Assembly (NCBI GenBank): GCA_949316495.1
Contig: OX439005.1
Coordinates: 40,918,682-40,982,681, forward strand
Length of the DNA stretch: 64,000 nt
Direction of reading: 5' to 3'
From: Amphiduros pacificus
Lineage: Eukaryota; Annelida; Polychaeta; Phyllodocida; Hesionidae
Shown here: positions 35,501 through 47,500 of the stretch, in pieces
Numbering within the stretch: position 1 is the first letter of the stretch
How the letters are laid out: each line of letters starts with the position of its first letter
Translations under genes and position numbers: made by a program
The notes under the pieces: model-generated
The model's database searches: none
What the model was told of the DNA's origin: nothing
What the model saw: only the letters and a program-made list of their open reading frames with translations

Positions 35501-38500
35501 ACTGCTACAGTACTTCCCCCACGTCAGGGAGATTGTAAGTAATCAGGCAGATTATACTGCTACAGTACTTCCCCCACGTCAGGGAGATTGTAAGTAATCA
35601 GGCAGATCATACTGCTACAGTACTTCCCCCATGTCAGGGAGATTGTAAGTAATCAGACAGATCATACTGCTACAGTACTTCCCCCACGTCAGGGAGTTTG
35701 TAAGTAATCAGGCAGATCATACTGCTACAGTACTTCCCCCCCCCAGGTCAGGGAGTTTGTAAGTAATCAGGCAGATCATACTGCTACAGTACTTCCCCCA
35801 CGTCAGGGAGTTTGTAAGTAATCAGGCAGATCATACTGCTACAGTACTTCCCCCACGCCAGGGAGTTTGTAGGTAATCAGGCAGATCATACTGCTACAGT
35901 ACTTCCCCCATGTCAGGGAGATTGTAAGTAATAAGCAGATCATACTGCTACAGTACTTCCCCCCCCCCCACGTCAGGGAGTTTGTAAGTAATCAGGCAGA
36001 TCATACTGCTACAGTACTTCCCCCACTTCAGGGAGTTTGTAAGTAATCAGGCAGATCATACTGCTACAGTACTTCCCCCACGCCAGGGAGTTTGTAGGTA
36101 ATCAGGCAGATCATACTGCTACAGTACTTCCCCCATGTCAGGGAGATCGTAAGTAATCAGGCAGATCATACTGCTACAGTACTTCCCCCACGTCAGGGAG
36201 TTTGTAAGTAATCAGGCAGATCATACTGCTACAGTACTTCCCCCCCCCAGGTCAGGGAGTTTGTAAGTAATCAGGCAGATCATACTGCTACAGTACTTCC
36301 CCCACGTCAGGGAGTTTGTAAGTAATCAGGCAGATCATACTGCTACAGTACTTCCCCCCCCCCCAGGTCAGGGAGTTTGTAAGTAATCAGGCAGATCATA
36401 CTGCTACAGTACTTCCCCCACGTCAGGGAGTTTGTAAGTAATCAGGCAGATCATACTGCTACAGTACTTCCCCCACGTCAGGGAGTTTGTAGGTAATCAG
36501 GCAGATCATACTGCTACAGTACTTCCCCCACGTCAGGGAGAATGTAGGTAATCAGACAGACCATACTGCTACAGTACTTCCCCCATGTCAGGGAGTTTGT
36601 AAGTAATCAGGCAGATCATACTGCTACAGTACTTCCCCCATGTCAGGGAGATTGTAAGTAATCAGGCAGATCATACTGCTACAGTACTTCCCCACGTCAG
36701 GGGAGATCGTAAGTAATCAGGCAGATCATACTGCTACAGTACTTCCCCCCAAGGTCAGGGAGATCGTAAGTAATCAGGCAGATCATACTGCTACAGTACT
36801 TCCCCCAGGTCAGGGAGATTGTAAGTAATCAGGCAGATCATACTGCTACAGTACTTCCCCCACGCCAGGGAGATCGTAAGTAATCAGGCAGATCATACTG
36901 CTACAGTACTTCCCCCCCAGGTCAGGGAGATTGTAAGTTATCAGGCAGATCATACTGCTACAGTACTTCCCCCATGTCAGGGAGATTGTAAGTAATCAGG
37001 CAGATCATACTGCTACAGTACTTCCCCCACGTCAGGGAGATTGTAAGTAATCAGGCAGATCATACTGCTACAGTACTTCCCCCCCCCCAGGTCAGGGAAA
37101 TTGTAAGTAATCAGGCAGATCATACTGCTACAGTACTTCCCCCACGTCAGGGAGATTGTAAGTAATCAGGCAGATCATACTGCTACAGTACTTCCCCCCC
37201 CCCCAGGTCAGGGAGATTGTAAGTAATCAGGCAGATCATACTGCTACAGTACTTCCCCCACGCCAGGGAGTTTGTAGGTAATCAGGCAGATCATACTGCT
37301 ACAGTACTTCCCCCATGTCAGGGAGATTGTAAGTAATCAGGCAGACCATACTGCTACAGTACTTCCCCCAGGTCAGGGAGATTGTAAGTAATCAGACAGA
37401 TCAAATGTGAGAAAGTCATCTTTGTGGTTGCAATGGGGATATAAGTATAATTCTTTGTGATCACTAATGAGATTTATCATTATTTAATTGTGTACCTCAT
37501 ATAAGTAAAACTGAGAAAGATTTATATAAATTTTTTATGAATTATTATGATTTTGAACACAGTATTAAACAATATTTGAAATATACAAAAAGGTAACATA
37601 TAGTATGAAATTGTATTTATCTTACAGATCAGTGCAGCTCAGAAAAGGCTGACACCACGGATAGAAGCAGGGCTGATTGGCTGCGTGGTGTTGCTGACAC
37701 ATATCATCCCCTTCCTGTCAGATACCACACTCATGGACATACTACAGGTAGGCTTTGTTCAGGAATCACCTGTCAGGTACTAAGGTTGGCTATATTAATG
37801 AATCATCCTACATGTCAGGTACTAAGGTTGGTTATATTAACGAATCATCCTACCTGTCAGGTTATAAGGTTGGTTATATTAACGAATCATCCTACCTGTC
37901 AGGTACTAAGGTTGGTTATATTAACGAATCATCCTACCTGTCAGGTTATAAGGTTGGTTATATTAACGAATCATCCTACCTGTCAGGTACTAAGGTAGGC
38001 TATATTCACAAATCATCCTACCTGTCAGGTACTAAGGTAGGCTATATTAATGAATCATCCTACCTGTCAGGTACTAAGGTAGGCTATATTAATGAATCAT
38101 CCTACCTGTCAGGTACTAATGCCTCAGTCACATTTGCACCGGGCACCGGCTGGGCAGTAAGAATCGGCCGACTTACCAGTCTGCCGGGTGCCGGGGAGTT
38201 TATAAGCAACAATCTGAGAGATGACGTAGCTGTGGTCACATTATTAAAGGGAACCGCACGGCACGTGCAAGACTGAATGGCACTTTTTAAATACTTAGGA
38301 TAATCTATAGGATATATTCAAGTATGGTAAATCTGAGATACTGTAGGTGATTTCTGTTTACATAATAACACTGATCCCCAATTGTCAGAAAATCCAAAAC
38401 AATATAATTTACGTACTCAGAACTTTCTCTTAAATCCAATATTACAGGACATGATATTCAAGGATTTTTTACTTCCGTTACTCCACCTGGTGTCATCAGT

Positions 38501-41500
38501 CAGCATTAATTTCCCGAGTGGCAGTCGTGCCCGTCAGGTGCTATGTCACAAGGTGATAGACACCCTCTACATCATCAGCCTCAGGATTGGCTTTGAGATG
38601 ACACGCCAACACATGACAATTGTTCTCCAGAAATTCTTTGCTGCATTTAGCAAAGTTTATGATGAGAAGACGCTACAACCACGGGTGAAAACAGAATCAA
38701 CATCATCAACTAAAACCCCAGTTAACAGTGAGTTATGCTTATTTTCATGCTTTTGTCTGAAAGAAAATATTATTTGTGCATGATGCCATGTAAAGCTAAT
38801 TTGGTAAATCTTTACATGAAACAAATGTAAATGTAGTGTTACAGACTATTGGTGTGATCAGAAAAACTATGGCTATTGAAATCTTGTAAAAAATAGGTGC
38901 CTGACGCGTTTCGTCACACAGGGTGACTCTTCAGAGGCTAGACAAGAAAATTTTGATTGTATACCTGAAGGAGGTAGAATCAAAACTGACCCGAATAAGG
39001 TAGAACGTCGAACGTTCCGTAAACAACGTACTATGACGTAGCAATTGGTTGCTAACGACAACTTGTCTGGTACTGTTGTTATGGTGTTTTGTTCTACTGC
39101 TCGTGAGTAGAAAATTAACGGATACCAAATATCGGTAAAAAGGTATTCAAAGATGCCGATAAACCCGGGGACCGTCCCATAAAAAGTCTGGTTTTTTTCT
39201 GGGGGAACATGTCAAAAAGGTCAACTGGTTGCCTTTGATGCAATCTTTGTTTTTTTAAAAATTGCTTCCGGGGGTGGGAACATCACAATTGATGTTTCCA
39301 CCCCCGGTTGTGGTCCTGTATAGATGGGTCTCTGGCTGCCAGGTGAAGGCCTGGGTGGTTCACTTATAGTGAGAGAGGTACATTCACCTCTGGGATCAGG
39401 TAGTTATTAAAGTCTCATGGTGCCAACATGAGTCGTCTCAAAATGGAGATGTGGGGACTGATAAGATGTAAAAATTTATATACAGGCTAGTGCCTCCCTT
39501 ACATTCTCCATGGAATTGATGCCCAGGGGATCAACAGTTTTCAACTGGTACATCCAGTGAAGTTCTCTTTTACGTCTAAACTTGGTGGTTTCCAGTAAGT
39601 GTGGGGGTTTCTTGATAAATTCAATAATTTGAATTTTCATATCATTTTTGGAATGGGGGGTGGTTCCAAAATGTTTCCCCATAGGGGTGGGTTCCTTCAT
39701 AGCTAGGCTATGAGGGACACTGCTAGGATTGGTAACATGGCCAATTTTATAGATGTGGTCATAAAACCGTTCCTTTAAAGAGTTTTTTGTTTCGCCTACA
39801 TATTGTAATCTACATCTGGTGCAAGTTACCAGATATACTAGATTATTGCAACCGCAGCTACCATCCTCCGGGGTGGTATACTGTCGTTTGGTTTGGGTAC
39901 TTATCACCTTACCTGATAGGTCCAATTTTGGGCAGTAAATACACCTCGATGGGTTGTAATACATGCATAGGTTGGTATCTTTTCCAGTTATCTGATGATC
40001 CCTCGTTCTGGGGGGATATCTGATTTTTGACCAAATGTACAAGTTATTGTGTGTAGTAAAATGTCTGGCTCACATGCTAACAGCTAGGTTAAATCTCGTC
40101 TGGGGTAAAAGATTCCCAGTCACTTTGTATGATTTGAAAAGAATTAAAGTCTACTAAAAAGTTTATAATTCATGTTGTGCAATCACAAAGTGCAATACTA
40201 ACTTGTAATAGAGATGCGTTTTTATTTGTTAAATAAAGGATATGATTTACTTTCTAAAAGCTGATGTTTTTTCCAACAGATGGCACCACTGAAATGACTA
40301 ATGACAGTCAATATTGTGAGATTAAGATGGACCTAGACAGTCGGGAGTACAAGGTTGGTCCAGCCATGCCCCCTGCCTCCACTGATGCAGCTCCTAAGTC
40401 CCATGGACACCAGAGACAGGGATCTGGCACCTTCAAATACAGCCTCTCACCTCCATCTCAGGAAGATAAAAGTAAGCAAATACATGTGAGATGAGGATGT
40501 GAGATGAAGGGGTATGCATACATGTATCTGGTGGGGAGTTTGCAGGAGGAGTAAGAGGTAACAGGAGAGGGTGGCAATAAGCTACATGTTTGAGGAATGA
40601 ATGGCATCCCTAAGAGATCATTCTACATATGAGTTTAAGATTAAAAGCATTCTGTGCACTGAACAAGCCTACCCTGGATATAATCTTTTATTAATGTGTT
40701 CTTGGCAGATGAGGAGGCAGAGAGCAGTGAGGGAAAGCAGACCGACCGTGAGATGGTCAGCCAGGAATTGAGGGAAACCTTCACCCCCGAGCTGGCCCAC
40801 ATTGCTTATATACCCTTCTGTAAACTAGCTGGCGGGTAAGCTACCATTCTGTAAACTAGCCAGAGGGTAAGCTACCATTCTGTAAACTAGCTGGTGGGTA
40901 AGCTACCATTCTGTAAACTAGCGGGCGGGTAAGCTACCATTCTGTAAACTAGCTGGCGGGTAAGCTACCATTCTGTAAACTAGCTGGCGGGTAAGCTACC
41001 ATTCTGTGAACTAGCTGGCGGGTAAGCTACCATTCTGTAAATAAATTGTGTTATTAGCATTTAGTGTGTACATGTACAACTTATGTTGTTTAAATGTGTT
41101 GCAGGATTCACATGGAGCAAAACCTGATTAATGATGATCTGATTCGCCAGCTGTGTGCTGCTCACGACGAGGCAGTTGCCAGGCAACAGGTCATCGCTAA
41201 CATGACACTTAACAAAGGTAAACCTCAAACCACATCATTATTACTGAAAGGGATTTTAGATTGCCAATATCTCCCACCATTCTCTCGACTGCCGTGATTG
41301 GTCAGTGAACCTTTTGTGCGTTTGGCAATGATAGAATAACTATCAAGATATACATGTATGTAAAGCAGAAAGTAACCATTGAATTACCTTAATGGCTGTT
41401 TTATGCATTGCAGATTCTCTTGGTGGCAGCATCAATGATTCTAGCTCTTCCACAGTTAATAGTTCAGGTAAACTTAACAGTATGACTGTATGTTACAATT

Positions 41501-44500
41501 ATGAATCAAGCAGGAAATACAACAAGGCTATCTGTTGCAATATCCATAAGTGTTTGAAATATTTGCTATTCAAATTTTATAATTTACCCTCAACTTTATA
41601 AGTCAGCACAAGCTGACTTTATGCACTTGCTCTGTTTCCACTGCATCTGCCGCATCCGCTGCCGTACTTTTTTTCTCCATCATTCCTTTAAGCTTGGACA
41701 TAAGGACTACAATTTAGACACTATAGGAGAGAGCAAACTGACGTTACTTCCGATTGGCAACACAGTGACCACCTTGGATACGTTGAAGACAAATCAGTGC
41801 ACATGTACACCAGCATATTCAATCTTTAAAACTATAATCAACATCTTATTATATTGTTTGCAATTACGGCAGTCATTTTTAGAGCCAAACGAAGCAAAAT
41901 CTTCATTTAACATACATAACTGTCTTCCTCATGTTCACATGATTTCAGACATATTTAAATCATTTCTGTAAGTGTAGGGCTAATGCACATTTCGCACATT
42001 TTGGTCTTAAATAAATAACCTGACATAACATGAACAGTTATCTACATCTTATAAAGTGACGTGTGTATGTAAAATTCTTACAAGATTTACAAGTCAGAGT
42101 CAGGTCTTTGCACATACGATCATAGCCTTCATGCACTGACCTCTCTTCTATACCAAAAAATGAAAATTAATATATCGATTATTTGACTTACCGGTACATG
42201 TACATATTTGAAGAGAAGAGCTCAATAGCTCCATTTTATATTGTCGAGGATGTAAATCAGCCAAGAACCAAGAATTTTCATAACAATTGATTTATACGAT
42301 TCATATATTTTTTCTGTGACAGAAAATACAATGTTCTATTGGTTGTGTGTTTACAAAACAATTTCATAATTATCAGCCAATCCCATGATTATGTGAATCC
42401 TATGGTCGTTAGCTCTATTAGTAGCCGAGATATTAATATGAAATCTTTAAAACTATAATTAACACCTTGCTATATTGTTTGCAGTTACGGTGGTTATATT
42501 CAGAGCCAAAACAATATGTTCATGATTTGGAGTATAATTTATGTAACTAGATTACTTTGGCCTCCTCATAGCACAAAAGAGATTGACTTCTGTGAGCATG
42601 ACCTAGTATGCATTACCGGTAAATATTGTGCTTATGCATTAAACACTGTGCTGACTATAGTTTTGTGCCACTCACAAACTAACCAGTTACATCTAACTCT
42701 CAGTTGTGATCAACTGTCCATGAAGATAAATGTTTCACTGATTGGTCCATTGCACCCATGCTGGCTGAGAATTAAAAAAAAATTGTTTCAAATAATGTTG
42801 CCCTCATGTGCTCCTTAAATATATCTTCTCACCCAAGATGACCTATCTACTCTCCTAATGCCTCAGTCACATTTTCACTGGGCGCCGGCAAATGTGACTG
42901 AGGCATAAGATGGCTTATCCCCTCACCTAAGATGATCTATCCCCTCACCTAAGATGGCCTATCCCCTCACATAAGATGACCTATCCCCTCACCTAAGATG
43001 GCCTATCCCCTCACCTAAGATGGCCTATCCCCTCACCTAAGATGGCTTATCCCCTCACCTAAGATGGCCTATCCCCTCACCTAAGATGGCTTATCCCCTC
43101 ACCTAAGATGGCTTATCCCCTCACCTAAGATGGCCTATCCCCTAAGATGGCTTATCCCCTCACCTAAGATGGCCTATCCCCTCACCTGAGATGGCCTATC
43201 CCCTCACCTAAGATGGCCTATCCCCTCACCTAAGATGGCCTATCCCCTCACCTAAGATGGCCTATCCCCTCACCTAAGATGGCTTATCCCCTCACCTAAG
43301 ATGGCCTATCCCGTCACCTAAGATGGCTTATCCCCTCACCTAAGATGGCCTATCCCCTCACCTAAGATGGCTTATCCCCTCACCTAAGATGGCTTATCCC
43401 CTCACCTAAGATGGCTTATCCCCTAAGATGGCCTATCCCCTCACCTAAGATGGCCTATCCCCTCACCTAAGATGGCCTATCCCCTCACCTAAGATGGCCT
43501 ATCCCCTCACCTAAGATGGCCTATCCCCTCACCTAAGATGGCTTATCCCCTCACCTAAGATGGCTTATCCCCTCACCTAAGATGGCCTATCCCCTCACCT
43601 AAGATGGCTTATCCCCTCACCTAAGATGGCCTATCCCCTCACCTAAGATGGCCTATCCCCTCACCTAAGATGGCCTATCCCCTCACCTAAGATGGCCTAT
43701 CCCCTCACCTAAGATGGCCTATCCCCTCACCTAAGATGGCCTATCCCCTCACCTAAGATGGCCTATCCCCTCACCTAAGATGGCCTATCCCCTCACCTAA
43801 GATGATCTATCCCCTCACCTAAGATGGCTTATCCCCTCACCTGAGATGGCCTATCCCCTCACCTAAGATGGCCTATCCCCTCACCTAAGATGGCCTATCC
43901 CCTCACCTAAGATGGCCTATCCCCTCACCTAAGATGGCCTATCCCCTCACCTAAGATGGCCTATCCCCTCACCTATGATGGCCTATCCCCTCACCTAAGA
44001 TGGCCTATCCCCTCACCTAAGATGGCCTATCCCCTCACCTAAGATGGCCTATCGCCTCACCTAAGATGGCCTATCGCCTCACCTAAGATGGCCTATCCCC
44101 TCACCTAAGATGGCGTATCCCCTCACCTGAGATGGCATATCCCCTCACCTGAGATGGCCTATCCCCTCACCTAAGATGGCCTATCCCCTCACCTAAGATG
44201 GCCTATCCCCTCACCTGAGATGGCCTATCCCCTCACCTGAGATGGCCTATCCCCTCACCTAAGATGGCCTATCCCCTCACCTAAGATGGCCTATCCCCTC
44301 ACCTAAGATGGCTTATCCCCTCACCTAAGATGGCTTATCCCCTCACCTAAGATGATCTATCCCCTCACCTAAGATGGCTTATCCCCTCACCTAAGATGGC
44401 CTATCCCCTCACCTAAGATGACCTATCCCCTCACCTAAGATGGTCTATCCCCTCACCTGAGATGGCCTATCCCCTCACCTGAGATGGCCTATCCCCTCAC

Positions 44501-47500
44501 CTAAGATGGCCTATCCCCTCACCTAAGATGGCGTATCCCCTCACCTGAGATGGCATATCCCCTCACCTGAGATGGCCTATCCCCTCACCTAAGATGGCCT
44601 ATCCCCTCACCTAAGATGGTCTATCCCCTCACCTGAGATGGCCTATCCCCTCACCCGAGATGGCCTATCCCCTCACCTAAGATGGCCTATCCCCTCACCT
44701 AAGATGGCCTATCCCCTCACCTAAGATGGCTTATCCCCTCACCTAAGATGGCGTATCCCCTCACCTGAGATGGCATATCCCCTCACCTGAGATGGCCTAT
44801 CCCCTCACCTAAGATGGCCTATCCCCTCACCTAAGATGGCTTATCCCCTCACCTAAGATGGCTTATCCTCTCACCTAAGATGATCTATCCCCTCACCTAA
44901 GATGGCTTATCCCTCACCTAAGATGGCCTATCCCCTCACCTAAGATGACCTATCCCCTCACCTAAGATGGCCTATCCCTCACCTAAGATGGCTTATCCAC
45001 TCACCTAAGATGGCCCACCCATCTTGCCTATCAGGTGGGATGTCTGTCAAATAATTACATTGTCCTACAGATGGACTTTTGCATAAAATATAAAATCTTG
45101 TGACTGCAAAATATCTTATCAATGTTTCAAAATGTTATGTTTATCTGTGACCCTGACCTTCATTTTAGGCCATGTGACAAATTCCCTGAAAATCTGGTGA
45201 ATGTGATAAGCAGACAAAAAAATCGAGAAAGCATTACCAAACTTAAATCATGGATGCATGTCTATATAGCATGTGATTTTGATGACCTTGACCTATATAT
45301 CAAGGTCATTTGACCCAATCTCTTAAAATCTTGGCTTGTATTTTGAGGCAAACATTATGATTTTTGTGAAAAGTCATGATATACTTAAGGGTAAAAAACA
45401 TGGTGTAACCTTACTTTAATGAGATTAACTGGGACAATTTAGTTGTTTTTTTATTCCAAATTTTGGTCATCTTTAATTTCAGTGAAAAGTTTTTTTAAAG
45501 GACTGAATAGTAACCTTTAATTTCTATGTTTTCCACTGTTGCTATCATCCCACACAAAATTGTTATTTTTCCTTCTCTCTGCATTGCATTTGGTATTTAG
45601 TGCCTTTTCCCCACACAGCATTGATAAAGACTCCATTCTTTATGTATTGCCTTTGTGTGTCGGCCTGTCTACCTACCTTATGATGGTGTCCAATCCTTTC
45701 TACCCTGTCCAACTACAGTGATAATCGACTTGCTGCTTGTCATATTATGATCTTGAAATGTTTGCTATTTTAGGGAATCGCACCAAGTCAGGTACAGAAG
45801 AAGACAAGGATGTTGTAAGTGGCAGCTTTGGATGTAGTGTATCAGTCACTGGTAATAAAATAATGATTGCTGAAGATGAAGGTCAAACAATAGAACTACC
45901 AAAAGAGGGAGCCACTAAAACCAGACGGCGATCAGGAGAACCACCCATTGATTACAACAAACTCAGGAGGTAGGTTATTACCGTAATATATAACGGTCTT
46001 ATCGGAAAATCCAGATATAGGATACTATGTGATTACAATAGATGCTTTATTTTGCAAGTTTCAATTATATTTTTTCAGTCCAGAGATGGAAATAAATAAG
46101 CAGAGACATGTGAAAGGCAATTGGTTGGCATACTGGGAGCATGAACTGGGTAAGGCATAGTGCAATATGAACATTATGGATTGTATGAAAAGGTGCTGGT
46201 TTCATATTTTATTTGATGGAAAAAATAAAAATTACAACAGCAAGCAATGAATTGTCTCTCATCAGCATGGATACTGGCACCACCCAGTTCCTCTTTCTGT
46301 AATCTAATTATAGCCTTGATTTCTTTTTAGGCCTCAGTGACAGAGAAACATCCTTTAACTTCAAGCAAATAAAACTACAGACATTTGCAGGTAAATACTT
46401 TTTAAGACTGTAATGTGTTTTCTCTCTCAATCAGTAATTATAAGGATATTGAGTATCAACATGTAGATAAGTTTATCCTTGGCCACTGAAAGTGAAAATG
46501 GATGCAGTCGGCCTGCTTGGCCAATTTGTCATTCATTCCAGTCATATTAACAGTGTTTTTCAAATTTATGATCTTGATTACTTGATTATTTGCTATCTGG
46601 GGTAAAACATATGAACTTAATGAGGAATACATGTTTGTCTTTGCTATGTCACTTGCTGTTAGATTCCTTTTTTCAAGATCAATGGTTGAGTTCATTTAAT
46701 TATCTAATTTATAGATTTATGACAAGATCTCAACAAATTGGGTGAAAAGATTATGGTCTCCAGTTTTAATCGAATCTGACTTATGATTTAAATTACTTCT
46801 TGGCTTTATGCTTAAACACTCATAATCGTGTTCCCTTTAAACCTGAAACAAACAAATTCAATCAAAATCTAGTATTTTTTCCAGAGGTAGGCAATGGCAA
46901 TATGAATAAAATATATAATTTACATACTTAACAAATATGGAATTGCAATGTTTTTAGGGTCTTGGAATTCTCCAACATCCAGTTAATTATACTGGCACTA
47001 TGATTTTATTTGACTAAATGCAGCATTTTGAAGCAAGCTGAAGAAGACCCTTAACAGTCTTAGCAAGTTCTTGTCAGCATTGCCTCATATATTTTAAGTT
47101 GTAATATTGTATAGTCTTGTCTGAGGGATGGGTCCGTCAATTAGACAGATTTTATCATTATTGAAATATCAAGGAAAAGGAAAATCAAGAAGTCCATGAC
47201 TATATGGGTTGTTGAAGAATAATATAAGTTTAAAATTTCTCTTGTGTGGCTTGAACGAATAGCAATCAGAAGTTGTTCTAGCAAACATTTGCTAAGCAAG
47301 CACTTTGGACATCTGGACTAGCTTCAGACCTGGGGGAGCAGATCAGGAAAATGTAGACTTTCACTTGGACATACTAATATTAATCCTACTTGGACCTTAT
47401 GTTTACATATTAAAACTATTTAATAGTATTATAAAACATAATTTATCTAATTTGTGAACGGCCTTGTACATACATGTGAGTCCGGTCAGTAATCTAGGGT

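Larger units (their letters stand above)
41468..45773 (+). other. WDR81 intron 16 with a 2.1-kb minisatellite
   Basis: 41600-42850 has a diverged direct repeat: TTTAAAACTATAATCAACAT at 41827 and TTTAAAACTATAATTAACAC at 42448, each followed by a TTGTTTGCA...TTACGG block. 42560-42680 resembles 59340-59460. 45020-45770 is AT-rich with no recognised gene. Confidence 0.7.

Noticed and set aside
37755-38276. 173-codon frame as an extension of WDR81 exon 11
   Set aside because: It is in a different frame from exon 11, which meets a stop at 37781-37783; it is the 42-bp array.
32398-45018. CRISPR-like arrays in introns
   Set aside because: The units are tandem without unique spacers, the host is an animal, and there are no cas genes.
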